A stretch of DNA of 64,000 nt, taken from CAZNXJ01 sp964577115 (GTDB taxonomy: Bacteria; Planctomycetota; Planctomycetia; Pirellulales; Pirellulaceae). The DNA is taken from contig CAZNXJ010000001.1 in the NCBI GenBank assembly GCA_964577115.1, positions 62,001 through 126,000 of the forward strand. The letters run 5' to 3'. Shown here piece after piece: positions 25,946-34,903 of this stretch (its first letter is position 1; the number at the start of each line of letters is the position of its first letter). A program made the position numbers and the translations under genes. The notes beneath the pieces are model-generated. The model was given only the letters and a program-made list of their open reading frames with translations, ran no database searches and was not told the DNA's origin.

Positions 25946-25982
25946 GAAGGAGAGACAAGTCGCTGCGACCTATCTCTCCTTC
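25946..25982. promoter_or_regulatory. Compound stem-loop between rplT and pheS
   Basis: GAAGGAGAGA at 25946-25955 pairs exactly with 25973-25982. Inside this outer stem, separated by symmetric 3-nt bulges, an inner GTCGC/GCGAC stem encloses a single T. The element lies in a 329-nt gap (25772-26100) with no gene, after rplT and before pheS in the direction of transcription. No T-run follows on either strand. It may be a processing site, an attenuator-like leader element for pheST or a weak terminator of the ribosomal operon. Confidence 0.45.
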
Positions 25983-26100
25983 GAAGATTGGGCAATCCTG
26001 CCGGCTCGGATCCAACAGCGCGACGGCCGCGAACGGGTCGCGTGCCGGCCAATCGGAGCGGCGGGGGCCACTTTGCCCATTCGCCACGCGGCGCGGCCGC

Positions 26101-26472
26101 TCACGCCGCCGTCGGCTCGGTCGCCAAGGCCTGCTTCACCTCGGCAACGATCGTGTCGAAGGCGGCCGGATCGTGGATAGCCAGCTCCGAGAGCATCTTG
26201 CGATCAAGCTCGATGCCGGCCCGCGCCAGGCCGTTGATAAATTCACTGTAGCGCAGGCCGCGCTGGCGGACGGCGGCGTTGATGCGCGTGATCCACAACC
26301 GGCGGAAATCCCGCTTCTTGCGGCGGCGGTCCCGGTACGCAAACGCGCCCGCTCGGAGCAAACTCTCCTTCGCCGTTCGCAGCAGGCGACGGCGACCACC
26401 GACAAACCCCTTCGCTCGGCGCAAAATGCGCCGCCGCGCCTTCGTGCGCGCGGCTCCTTTTCTGGTACGCAT
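26101..26472 (-). CDS. rplT: 50S ribosomal protein L20
   Basis: L20 is an early-assembly protein of the large ribosomal subunit. The ATG at 26472 gives a 123-residue basic protein starting MRTRKGAARTKARRRILRRA and containing YRDRRRKKRDFRRLWITRIN, the family signature. GAGGAGC lies about 10 nt upstream of this ATG, which decides it against an in-frame ATG six codons earlier. It follows rpmI after 152 nt in the usual order. Confidence 0.97.
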   Translation of the reverse strand: MRTRKGAARTKARRRILRRAKGFVGGRRRLLRTAKESLLRAGAFAYRDRRRKKRDFRRLWITRINAAVRQRGLRYSEFINGLARAGIELDRKMLSELAIHDPAAFDTIVAEVKQALATEPTAA

Positions 26473-26624
26473 GGCAGCAGTGCTCCTCAATCACGCGAAT
26501 CAAGGCCCTCGGATTCCCCCGAGCGTTCGTTGCCCGTCCGCAGTGGTGCGCTTAAAAATGTGTCGAGCAGATCCCGGCGACGCTGGGCCGCATGTCCGCC
26601 CGCACGTGGCGCTAACGTCAGCGC

Positions 26625-26828
26625 CTAGTAACTGTTCCCCGCGAGCGCCCGCTTAATCTGGCCAAGCATGCAGTCGGCCGTCGTGGTGGTGCCGCGCAAC
26701 TTCCGCTTGCGCTTGGGCGACATGCGTGCCGCCAGATGGCTCGTGCCGCACTGGCGATGCTTCGCCTTGCCCTTGGCGGTCAGGCGAAACCGTTTCTTCG
26801 TACCCTTATGGGTCTTCATCTTGGGCAT
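26625..26828 (-). CDS. rpmI: 50S ribosomal protein L35
   Basis: The 67-residue basic protein MPKMKTHKGTKKRFRLTAKG is a classic L35. It lies within a much longer open frame; the true start is the ATG at 26828. L35 is a late-binding large-subunit protein. In most bacteria infC, rpmI and rplT form one operon; here rpmI-rplT are together but infC lies about 2.2 kb upstream on the same strand, with two opposite-strand genes between them. Confidence 0.97.
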   Translation of the reverse strand: MPKMKTHKGTKKRFRLTAKGKAKHRQCGTSHLAARMSPKRKRKLRGTTTTADCMLGQIKRALAGNSY

Positions 26829-27089
26829 AACACGTTCCGGCTCTATGCAGGCGGATTTCGATTTCGGGAAACCCCAGACTATACCCGAAAGTGCTGTCCG
26901 CGTGAAGGGGGACGCACCGATGATGCGCTCTGTCCGGCAAGCCTCCGCGGTCCGCCGAGCTGCCTCGGAAGCGGAAGGGGGGTAGAGTGGGGCAGCGGCG
27001 GGCGACACACTCAAGAGTAGCCGGCACAGCCCCGTTCGGCGCCGGCTCCGGAACATGTATTGCTGAGGCATTTTTTCGAGGTCGTTCCA

Positions 27090-27434
27090 ATGTCCGAAGT
27101 TCAGGTACTCAGCGAGTCCGAGCTCCAGCAAGCGCTGGAAACGCTCCCCGGCTGGGAGATCCGCGACGGGTGGCTGCGCCGCAGCTTTACGACGCCCGGC
27201 TGGCCCCACACGATGGCACTCGTGCAGACGATCGGCTACCTGGCCGAAGCAGCCTGGCACCATCCCGACCTGAAGATCGGCTATGCCAAGGTCACCGTGC
27301 TGCTGCAAACCCACAAGGTGCGCGGCATCACCGCGCGCGACGTCGAGCTGGCTCGGAAGATCGAGCAGATCGCGTGCTGGCAGCCGGAACAGGGCGGGGC
27401 GCTGGAAGGGTTCCCCAAGCGCTGGGTCCATTGA
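27090..27434 (+). CDS. phhB: 4a-hydroxytetrahydrobiopterin dehydratase (pterin carbinolamine dehydratase)
   Basis: The 114-residue protein has the PCD signature: His57-His58-Pro in AAWHHPDLKIGYAKVTVLL and His75 in LQTHKVRGIT, the usual three active-site histidines. It dehydrates 4a-hydroxytetrahydrobiopterin formed by aromatic amino acid hydroxylases. GAGGT lies 7 nt before the ATG at 27090; the frame is open further upstream only through a TTG. No hydroxylase gene is nearby, so it could serve molybdopterin or other pterin chemistry instead. It is divergent from rpmI and is followed after 163 nt by the glycosyltransferase gene. Confidence 0.92.
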   Translation: MSEVQVLSESELQQALETLPGWEIRDGWLRRSFTTPGWPHTMALVQTIGYLAEAAWHHPDLKIGYAKVTVLLQTHKVRGITARDVELARKIEQIACWQPEQGGALEGFPKRWVH

Positions 27435-27597
27435 AACTGCCGCGCACATGGCGCTCGAAACGGCGCCGCGTGCGGCATACCGGCGCGGACCCAGCGTTCC
27501 CTGCGTAGAGGTGGGCCGTGGCGAGTGACCTGCGCAAAATAAAATGCATCGTGGCCACCGCCGCACAAAACACTCCGCCGCAAAACGGCACGAATCC

Positions 27598-28941
27598 ATG
27601 ACGTCCACGAAACCGCTGAAAATCGCCTATATCACCGCCGGCGCAGGCGGCATGTTTTGCGGCAGCTGTCTGCACGACAACACACTGGCCCGCGCACTGT
27701 CGCGAATGCCCGACGTCGAATGCCTGCTGGTGCCGACGTACACACCGATCCGAACGGACGAAGACGATGTCAGCGTGCCGCGCGTGTTTCTGGGCGGCAT
27801 CAACGTGTACCTCGAACAGCGACTGCCGCTCGTCGGCTACTTGCCGAGCTGGGCAACGCGCTGGCTGGACCATCCGCGGCTGCTGCGCTGGGTAGCATCC
27901 CGCGCCATCAAGATGCCGCCGCAACAACTTGGGGCATTGACCGTCTCGATGCTGCGCGGAACGCACGGACGGCAGCGGCGTGAAATGCGTGCCCTGTGCC
28001 GCTGGCTGGCCGAGGACCTCCAGCCCGATGTCGTCATCCTCAGCAACATCCTGATTGCTGGATTCCTTCCCGAGCTGCGGCGGCACATCAATGCCAAGAT
28101 CGTCGTTACGCTCCAGGGCGATGATATATTCCTGCGCGAGCTGCCCGACCCCTATCAGCTCGATGCCCTCCGCGAGATCCGGCGGCTCGGCGGCCACGTT
28201 GATGCGTTTCTGACGTACAGCCGGTACTACGCGGACTTCATGAGCTCGTATTTGGAGCTGCCGCGTGAGAAATTTCACCTGACGCCACTGGGAGTCGATA
28301 CGCGCGATTTCCAGGCGTTGCCACCGCCCGCCGAAGCCCGCCCGCCAACGATCGGCTATCTCGCTCGGCTCGCACCCGAAAAGGGGCTGCACATCCTCGT
28401 CGATGCGTTTATCGAACTCCGAGCTCGCGGGCATATCCCCGGGGCGCGCCTCGCCGTGGCCGGATGGCTCGGGGAACACCGCCGCGAATACGTCGACCAG
28501 CAGCTGGCCAAACTCCGCGCGGCGGGGCTGACCGATTCGGTCGAGATGCTCGGAACGGTGGACCGAGCCGGCAAGCTGGCGCTGCTGCGCGAGATCGATG
28601 TGCTCTCGGTCCCCACCACGTATCAGGACCCGAAAGGCCTCTTTGTGCTCGAGGCCCTTGCTGCCGGCAAGCCGGTCGTGCAGCCGGCGCACGGAGCGTT
28701 TCCAGAACTACTGCATGCCACGGGCGGTGGACGACTCGTCCGGCCGCTCGACCCTTCCGCTCTGGCATTCGCGCTCGAAGAATTGCTGCTCGACCGCGAG
28801 CAATGCCGACAACTGGGAGCTGCCGGCCAGCGCGCCGTCCTTCAACACTTTCACGCCGAGGCGATGGCGCGCCACGTCCTCCAGATCCTTGGCCAACTCG
28901 CCGCACCTGTTAGTCCGTCCGCCATCGCCGTGAATACGTAG
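27598..28941 (+). CDS. GT4-family glycosyltransferase
   Basis: The 447-residue protein has the two-Rossmann GT-B layout of family 4 transferases. The N-terminal half starts KIAYITAGAGGMFCGSCLHD; the C-terminal half holds the nucleotide-sugar site: IGYLARLAPEKGLHILVDAF, then PKGLFVLEALAAGKPVV as the E-x7-E-type motif. No membrane segment or signal peptide is seen, so it acts in the cytoplasm on an unknown acceptor, perhaps a lipid or cell-surface glycan. The start at 27598 is chosen because the upstream in-frame extension is highly charged and lacks family similarity. Confidence 0.88.
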   Translation: MTSTKPLKIAYITAGAGGMFCGSCLHDNTLARALSRMPDVECLLVPTYTPIRTDEDDVSVPRVFLGGINVYLEQRLPLVGYLPSWATRWLDHPRLLRWVASRAIKMPPQQLGALTVSMLRGTHGRQRREMRALCRWLAEDLQPDVVILSNILIAGFLPELRRHINAKIVVTLQGDDIFLRELPDPYQLDALREIRRLGGHVDAFLTYSRYYADFMSSYLELPREKFHLTPLGVDTRDFQALPPPAEARPPTIGYLARLAPEKGLHILVDAFIELRARGHIPGARLAVAGWLGEHRREYVDQQLAKLRAAGLTDSVEMLGTVDRAGKLALLREIDVLSVPTTYQDPKGLFVLEALAAGKPVVQPAHGAFPELLHATGGGRLVRPLDPSALAFALEELLLDREQCRQLGAAGQRAVLQHFHAEAMARHVLQILGQLAAPVSPSAIAVNT

Positions 28942-29025
28942 CTCGCCGCGCGCCAAATCTTAACGCAGCCCCGACCGCTCGGCCCCCCCTGCCGGCGGCC
29001 CGCGAGCATAAATACCTTTGGAAAG

Positions 29026-29553
29026 TTATTTGGGAGCGATCGTCACGGTGATTTTGCGCCCCTGCTGCTGGATCGGCGATTCGACCTTACCAACCTCCAG
29101 CAGCTCCTTGACGACGTTTTCGATGACGCGGTGGCCTTCTTCCACGTGCGCCATCTCGCGGCCCTTGAACACCACCGACACCTGAACCTTGTCCTTGTGT
29201 TCCAGGAAGCCTTTCGCCTGCTTCACCTTGAACCCAATGTCGTGCTCGCCGGTTTTCGGGCGGAGCCGAATTTCCTTGGTCTTGGTGTGGTGCGTGTGCT
29301 GATGTGATTTCTTTTTCTTGTCGTATTTGTATTTGCCGTAGTCCATGATACGGCATACCGGCGGCCGCTCGTTGGGAGCCACCTCCACCAGATCCAAATC
29401 CGCCTCTCGCGCGCGCTGCAAGGCCTCATCACGCGAAAGAATTCCTAGCTGCTGACCGTCGGCGCCAATGACGCGAACCGGAGACATCCGGATCTGCTCA
29501 TTGACTCTCGCTTGAATGCGTTCGATAGCTCTTACCCTTTCTGCTTGTGTCAC
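29026..29553 (-). CDS. infC: Translation initiation factor IF-3
   Basis: IF-3 binds the 30S subunit and checks start-codon choice. The protein has RVNEQIRMSPVRVIGADGQQ, then VEVAPNERPPVCRIMDYGK and the C-terminal KGREMAHVEEGHRVIENVV, all typical. The start is uncertain: a GTG at 29553 is given here; ATGs lie upstream at 29580 and 29595, but family proteins usually begin only 6-10 residues before NEQIR. An ATC codon at 29526, eight nt after AAGGG, would fit that, and infC is known for rare AUU-type starts. The gene is detached from rpmI-rplT by two opposite-strand genes. Confidence 0.93.
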   Translation of the reverse strand: MTQAERVRAIERIQARVNEQIRMSPVRVIGADGQQLGILSRDEALQRAREADLDLVEVAPNERPPVCRIMDYGKYKYDKKKKSHQHTHHTKTKEIRLRPKTGEHDIGFKVKQAKGFLEHKDKVQVSVVFKGREMAHVEEGHRVIENVVKELLEVGKVESPIQQQGRKITVTIAPK

Positions 29554-29631
29554 TTCCGAAACCCCGCCGAGGCATCGCATGCAGTCGATTGCCACCGGCG
29601 GCCGAAAACCTGCCTAATATTCCAGTTAGAG

Positions 29632-29661
29632 AGTATTGGCGAATTACGGGGGCTACGTCAA
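29632..29661 (-). promoter_or_regulatory. Possible sigma-70-type promoter for infC
   Basis: On the minus strand TTGACG (29661-29656) and AATACT (29637-29632) are 18 nt apart, 5/6 and 4/6 matches to the consensus. They lie about 80 nt upstream of the GTG start, in the 300-nt spacer between the LamG gene and infC. The rest of that spacer (29662-29852) shows no gene or clear structure. Confidence 0.35.
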
Positions 29662-29852
29662 CTGGAAATTCGATAACCCCTGGCCGCGACCGCGCCCCAC
29701 GGCCCAAGCACAGGACGAAGGGTTCCGGAGTCAGGGTCCCGGATCAAAGCCCAGCGCACATGGAGAGATCGGTTGTCCCTCGACTGCCTCTGAACCCCGA
29801 ACTCGTCTGCACCGGAACCCCTGCTCCGTGCCCCCTGCTCTCCACCCCTTCA

Positions 29853-31568
29853 TCATTCCTCGGTGCCGTGGAAGCCGCCTCGCTCCAGGGCCCCTTCGAA
29901 CAATCGGACGTCCGCGATCGAGCCGCAGAAGTAGTCGTTTTGCCCCAAGCCGATGCGGAGCGGAGCGCTGCTCGTTAGATCATATGCGTCCAGATCATCG
30001 GCGGCTTCTTCGGCGACACACTGGCCGTCGACATAGAGCTTCAAGCTCTTTCCCTGTCGGACAGCCCCGATGTGATGCCAGCCCGCCGCCAGTGCCCGGT
30101 TCGAACTCACACTGGTCCCGGCCTGAAACGCGTACACCACTCCCGACGGCAGCGTGCTGCAAAAAGCTTGCCCATCGAACTCGGCCATCGTCCACGCTCG
30201 GCGATACTTGACGTCGGGCGTCTGGTCAAGCCGTGCGAGGCGCTGCCACTGCTGGCCGCCGTTGTACTGGTACACCTCGGCAAGCGGCAGAGTGCCGGCG
30301 ATGAGCCGGCCGTTGTGGACGAGCATGCCCATGACTTCGAGCTCTTCGCCGAGCCGGCCGAGGTCGGTCCATGCGTTCGGGTGCTCAAATCGGTACACGC
30401 GGCCGCTCGGCCAGGTACCGACAAGCAGGCGTCCCTGGTATACGGTGATCGAGTAGGTCTGCGTGTTGTCGCCCAGTTCACCGCAGTCGGTCCACTGCGA
30501 ACCGTCAAACCGATAGACACGCCCACCGTCGTAGCTCGTCGCGTATAGGTACCCGTTGTAGACACCCAGCGCCTCGACGCGTTTCCCATCCGGCGTCCCG
30601 CAGTCGCTCCACTGTTCGCCTCCTTCGTAGCGGAAGAATCCTGCGGGGCGGTAGAGCGACGAAGCGTAGAGGCGGCCGTCATAGACGGCGAGCCCGCCAA
30701 TCGCTTCGCACTCGGGCAGTTGCCCGCAAAATACCCACTGGTCGCCTTCGAGCCGGTACACGCGGCCGCCCAGCGTCGTGTTCTCGGATTCCGGTAGGGC
30801 CGATCCGGCGACGCGGTACTTGCCCGTGGCCGCATAAAGATGCCCTTTGTACTGGGCCAGCGCCGTCACCGAGTTGGCCCCATCGAGGCTTCCCAGGTCC
30901 GTCCACGTCTCGCCGCCGTCATACCGATAGACATGCCCCGACTCGTCCTTGCCTGGCTCGCACGTACCTGCGTAGAGCGCTCCGTCGTGAACGGCCAGGG
31001 CGAACGCCATCAGCGCATTGCCGGGCCGGCCGCGAGGCTGCCACTCGGATTGCCGTCCGTCATCGATACCAAACTGAAGCGTGCGATCGTTCGCCTGGCT
31101 GGTGGTGACGCCCGAGTTGGTTTTCAGTGTGAGCTGCCACCCCCGGCGCCGCTCGGCATCGTACTGGCTGACCAGATCGCCCGGCAGATCGTCCCACGTC
31201 TCGTCGGTGTGCACGAGCAGCGACAGTGTAAAGTCGCGCGTCGCGAGCTGCGGGGGCGAGGGGATTTCGAGGAAGGCATCGCGCCCGTTGAATCGGGCGG
31301 CGCGGCGCGCTGCGGCCTCGTCGATCCCGGCCCATTCGACCTGGCCATGGACCGTGGCATCGTGGCCGTTGCCCGAGTGGTCGCGGGCGTCGCCGTCGAG
31401 CGGCCAGTGAGCCAGCAGTTTCGCCCCCTTCGCTGAAGCGTTGGGCTGAGCCAGCGCGGGCGTCGTCGCCGGCGCGGCGAGAATCAGAAAGATCAACAGG
31501 ACAAGCGTTCGGTTCGAATACTTCACGGTGGGTCTCGCTAGGTTGCCGGGAATGCTCGGGCGACACAT
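29853..31568 (-). CDS. Exported protein with a LamG domain split by a beta-propeller-like repeat block
   Basis: The 571-residue protein has a signal peptide (about 17-40, LVLLIFLILAAPATTPALA). Residues 48-175 form the first part of a concanavalin/LamG-like fold (LLAHWPLDGDARDHSGNGHD, RDFTLSLLVHTDETW). Residues about 185-485 are repeats of roughly 45 residues of the type VYRYDGGETWTDLG-x-L...LYAGT, which look like blades of a kelch-like propeller. From residue 487 the LamG fold resumes (AAGWHHIGAVRQGKSLKLYV, then CGSIADVRLFEGAL). The repeat block is therefore inserted in the LamG domain. A likely extracytoplasmic sugar- or surface-binding role is inference. A GTG at 31526 is an alternative start that would place the signal peptide at the very N-terminus. 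Confidence 0.8.
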   Translation of the reverse strand: MCRPSIPGNLARPTVKYSNRTLVLLIFLILAAPATTPALAQPNASAKGAKLLAHWPLDGDARDHSGNGHDATVHGQVEWAGIDEAAARRAARFNGRDAFLEIPSPPQLATRDFTLSLLVHTDETWDDLPGDLVSQYDAERRRGWQLTLKTNSGVTTSQANDRTLQFGIDDGRQSEWQPRGRPGNALMAFALAVHDGALYAGTCEPGKDESGHVYRYDGGETWTDLGSLDGANSVTALAQYKGHLYAATGKYRVAGSALPESENTTLGGRVYRLEGDQWVFCGQLPECEAIGGLAVYDGRLYASSLYRPAGFFRYEGGEQWSDCGTPDGKRVEALGVYNGYLYATSYDGGRVYRFDGSQWTDCGELGDNTQTYSITVYQGRLLVGTWPSGRVYRFEHPNAWTDLGRLGEELEVMGMLVHNGRLIAGTLPLAEVYQYNGGQQWQRLARLDQTPDVKYRRAWTMAEFDGQAFCSTLPSGVVYAFQAGTSVSSNRALAAGWHHIGAVRQGKSLKLYVDGQCVAEEAADDLDAYDLTSSAPLRIGLGQNDYFCGSIADVRLFEGALERGGFHGTEE

Positions 31569-31856
31569 TCTTGTTACCTGCCCGCGTCCAGGAAGCTCGG
31601 CGTCCGCTCCGGGGCGCGAGCCGCCGACGGTTTCCAGAGGCGGCGTACGGCTAGATTGTGCCTTGGAGCAAGCTGGTACGCTAGCAAGCCGCGGTATGTT
31701 TTGAACCGCACGAGCCGTGTCGATAAAATCGGAACGCCGTCCGGTGGCCGCTTGGCCACTGCGCCAAGCAGCAGGGCGGCCCCTTGTACAACTCTAACGT
31801 GTGCTCGAGCACACGAGGGTGACACATCTCGCTCGCTAGATCCCGGGACTCCCATC

Positions 31857-33383
31857 ATGTCGAACGCTTTTGCGGGCCGCCTTGTCTTCCGACCGTTCCT
31901 TGCCACCAGCTCCGCCGTCTTGCTCGCCTGGCTGGCGATCGGCGGCGCAGACTTGCTGGCTGCCGAATGGCCTCAGTTCCGCGGCCCGAACTGCACGGGG
32001 ATTTCCAAGACCGCGCGAAATCTGCCCGTGAAATTCTCCGATACCGAGGGCGTTCGCTGGTCGGCGGAAATCGGCGATGGGATCGGCTGCCCGGTCGTCG
32101 CCGGCGGGCGCGTCTTCGTCAGCGGCATGACCGGGCCGGAGACAGTCAGCCTCTTCGCCTTCGACACGGCGACCGGCAAGCAGATCTGGCGGCGCGACTG
32201 GGCGACCGGCAACCTGCCGGACATTCACGAAACGAACAGCCACGCGAGCACCACACCGGCAACGGACGGCGAACGCGTGTATTTCTATTTCACGACACTC
32301 GGCATGCTGGCCGTCGACGCAGCGACGGGTGAGGACACGTGGCACGTCCAATTGCCGACGCCGTTCTTCGTCTTTAAATGGGGGGCCGGCATGTCTCCCG
32401 TCCTGTATAAGGACCTTGTTCTGTTCTGTCAGGACGACGATCTCTTTCCCGCCTTCTACGCCTTCGACAAGGCTACGGGGGAAGTTCGCTGGCGCGACAG
32501 TCGGCTCGACATGGCCGTCAACTATTCACACCCGGTAATCTGCTCGGCCAATGGACAGGACGACATCGTCGTGGCGGGGACCGGGATGTTGATCGGCTAC
32601 GATCCGGCGACCGGTCAGCGGCGCTGGTACGCGAAGATCCTGCCGCGCAACGTGAAGACGACGCCCGTCGTAATTGATGGCATCATTTATATCTCGGTGC
32701 AGAGCGGAGGGATCGCCAACCAGTGGCTCGCCTCGGTCGATCAAGCGGAAACCGGCAACAGCGACGGTAAGCTGACGCGCGAAGAGATCCAGGCCTTTGT
32801 CGGCGACACGCCGGTTCCAGAAGCGTTCTTCGAAAAAACCTTTGGCCGCGGCGACATAAATAAAGACGGCGTACTGGAAGGACGCGAACTAGATCTGGCA
32901 TTCCTACACCCGGACAATTTTGCGGGAGCCGCATATACGCAGCTCGGGGAAAACGCGGCCGAACAATACATCATGGCTGTGCGCGGCGGCGGGGAAGGAG
33001 ATGTCACCGATACGCACGTCCTATGGAAGCACCCGACGAAATACACCGACCATATCGTGTCGCCCTTCGTCTCCGATGGCCGCATGTTGCTGGTCAAGGA
33101 AGGAGGCATTAGCACTCTGTTCGAAACCGAGCAGGGGAAACCGCTCCGCGATGCTCAGCGGATCGGCAACGGCGGCAATTACTTCGCCTCGCCCATCTAT
33201 GGCGACGGCAAGATTTACATTGCCGGGGAAAACGGTGGCGTCGTCGTGCTGCGCAACAGCCCCGATTACGAGGAACTCGCACGCAACGATGTCGGCGAAA
33301 GTGTCGTCGCCACTCCCGCGATTGCCGATGATGCGCTACTCATCCGGACGCGCACCAGGCTGCTGTGCGTGGCCCACGACTAG
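31857..33383 (+). CDS. Exported PQQ-like beta-propeller protein with EF-hand insertion
   Basis: The 508-residue protein has a signal peptide (LATSSAVLLAWLAIGGADLLAA, ends near residue 38) followed by WPQFRGPNCTGIS, the usual opening of planctomycete PQQ-like propeller proteins. Blades contain typical LFAFDTATGKQIWRRDW-type strands. Two EF-hand-like loops are inserted at about residues 294-344; the second, DINKDGVLEGRE, is a canonical calcium loop. It probably folds in the periplasm; no quinoprotein dehydrogenase active site is visible, so it may be structural or binding. The ATG at 31857 is preferred; the upstream frame is not family-like. It is divergent from the LamG gene across 288 nt. Confidence 0.85.
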   Translation: MSNAFAGRLVFRPFLATSSAVLLAWLAIGGADLLAAEWPQFRGPNCTGISKTARNLPVKFSDTEGVRWSAEIGDGIGCPVVAGGRVFVSGMTGPETVSLFAFDTATGKQIWRRDWATGNLPDIHETNSHASTTPATDGERVYFYFTTLGMLAVDAATGEDTWHVQLPTPFFVFKWGAGMSPVLYKDLVLFCQDDDLFPAFYAFDKATGEVRWRDSRLDMAVNYSHPVICSANGQDDIVVAGTGMLIGYDPATGQRRWYAKILPRNVKTTPVVIDGIIYISVQSGGIANQWLASVDQAETGNSDGKLTREEIQAFVGDTPVPEAFFEKTFGRGDINKDGVLEGRELDLAFLHPDNFAGAAYTQLGENAAEQYIMAVRGGGEGDVTDTHVLWKHPTKYTDHIVSPFVSDGRMLLVKEGGISTLFETEQGKPLRDAQRIGNGGNYFASPIYGDGKIYIAGENGGVVVLRNSPDYEELARNDVGESVVATPAIADDALLIRTRTRLLCVAHD

Positions 33384-33444
33384 CCGGGACATCGCCATCG
33401 CCTCGTGAAGGGACCGATCGCTCGAGGTGCGCCGTGATGCCCTC

Positions 33445-33978
33445 TCACTGCGGCTGCTGAGCGGCCTCCCACGGCACGAAGACAAATAGCGCCCCGTCCT
33501 GCCCCGAGTCTTTGATGACGCTTTCCAGCGCGTCGCCGAGGTCCCGGCACATTTCGATGAGGCTCCATCCCAGCGAGCCCGCTGCCAGGGCGATATCGCC
33601 AAGGCTCTCCACGCCGGGCCAATGTCCCGCACGAGGCACGATCACCAGTCGGTGGGCGTGACGGCGGCGGCGAACGAGCCCTTTGAGGGAACCGCCGAGC
33701 GACTCGTCGAGCGCCAGGATGACCGTGTGGTGGGCGACCGGAAAGGTGTCGCTGTCCAAGCGGCTCCACTGGTCCCGCAGCTCGGATTCCGATTGGTACT
33801 TGAATATCTGGACGTGCCGAACGGCAAGGCCAGCGGACGGGCGGTGGCTATCTGCGGGGACGCGGCCGGCGCGGATCCGCAGAGCATCATGGAGCGTCAT
33901 ATCGAAGCTCGATTTCGGAAGCCGCTGAGAATCCATGCGGCCAAGAACATTTTTCAGCATTCGCGAAAGGCGTCGCAT
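33445..33978 (-). CDS. Unknown 177-residue protein
   Basis: GGAG about 9 nt before the ATG at 33978 supports this start (MRRLSRMLKNVLGRMDSQRL). There is no signal peptide or membrane segment. The middle has alternating hydrophobic strands (FPVAHHTVILALDESLGG, HRLVIVPRAGHW) and the end ALFVFVPWEAAQ, suggesting an alpha/beta fold. I do not recognise the family. It converges with the PQQ protein gene (61 nt apart) and is divergent from the two-component genes. Confidence 0.6.
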   Translation of the reverse strand: MRRLSRMLKNVLGRMDSQRLPKSSFDMTLHDALRIRAGRVPADSHRPSAGLAVRHVQIFKYQSESELRDQWSRLDSDTFPVAHHTVILALDESLGGSLKGLVRRRRHAHRLVIVPRAGHWPGVESLGDIALAAGSLGWSLIEMCRDLGDALESVIKDSGQDGALFVFVPWEAAQQPQ

Positions 33979-34207
33979 TCCAGGAACTCCAAAAGGCAAT
34001 GGCAAGGGCAAGGGCATTCGGCTGCGCGTCGCAGCCCGTCAACACGAGACATGCTAGGACGGTCACCTGAAGCCAACGTGAACGATTTCTAAAATCGAGT
34101 TCATCTTTGCTTCGCGCGGTCCGGTCCCGTCCTAGAATGCGAGCAGTGGGGGAAGGTGCGACGAGTTATCTATCGCCCGAGGTAAAGGCCCCTGGGAGGA
34201 GACTCCG

Positions 34208-34903
34208 TTGAGCAGCCGAATTTTGGTGATCGAGGACGAACCCGGGATTGCGGATTTCCTGGTCCGCGGGCTGAGCGAGGAGGGCTACACCGTCGAACAC
34301 GCTGCGGATGCCGTCGAAGGGTGGAACCGCCTGCAGTGGGACACCTGGAACCTCGTCCTCCTCGATTGGTGGCTTCCCGCTGGCGATGGATTGCAGCTCT
34401 TGCAGCGTTTCCGGCAACGCGATCGCGTGACACCCGTGCTATTCCTTACGGCTCGCGATGCCGTTCCGGAACGCGTCGCGGGACTCGATGCCGGCGCTGA
34501 TGACTATCTCGCCAAACCGTTCGCCTTCGAAGAGTTGCTGGCACGCGTCCGAGCACTGCTACGACGACCGAGCCAGCGAAACGCGGTGACGCTCGAATAC
34601 GAAGACATCCGCGTCGATTTGGAAACGCAGCGGGCGAGCCGCCGCGGGCGTCCGCTCGATCTGACTGCGAAAGAACTATCCTTGCTAATATTTTTCATGC
34701 GGCATCCCGGGAAGGTACTTTCCCGAACGCGAATCTATCACACGGTGTGGGATGAAAACTTTGACGGGCTTTCGAACACGCTCGAAGTCCACGTCAAGGA
34801 GCTGCGCCGGAAGCTCGAATCCCACGGTCCGCGAGTAATCCACACGCGGCGTGGGCGGGGCTACGTACTCGAATCGGACCCCGCACCGGAGATGGGCTCG
34901 TGA
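34208..34903 (+). CDS. OmpR/PhoB-family response regulator
   Basis: The protein has a receiver domain (Asp53 in VLLDWWLPAGDG, Thr81, Lys103) and a winged-helix DNA-binding domain (about 130-225) ending LRRKLESHGPRVIHTRRGRG, the OmpR signature. The start codon is TTG at 34208: GGGAGGAG lies 5 nt upstream and no ATG fits. It overlaps the downstream sensor kinase gene by 4 nt, so the pair is coupled. A TAGAAT -10-like element is at 34133-34138. The regulated genes are not evident; the ClC and Dab genes begin about 730 nt after the pair. Confidence 0.95.
   Translation: MSSRILVIEDEPGIADFLVRGLSEEGYTVEHAADAVEGWNRLQWDTWNLVLLDWWLPAGDGLQLLQRFRQRDRVTPVLFLTARDAVPERVAGLDAGADDYLAKPFAFEELLARVRALLRRPSQRNAVTLEYEDIRVDLETQRASRRGRPLDLTAKELSLLIFFMRHPGKVLSRTRIYHTVWDENFDGLSNTLEVHVKELRRKLESHGPRVIHTRRGRGYVLESDPAPEMGS

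Noticed and set aside
26829..27608. A long N-terminal extension of the frame that contains rpmI.
   Set aside because: L35 is complete from the ATG at 26828; the extension overlaps the phhB gene on the other strand.
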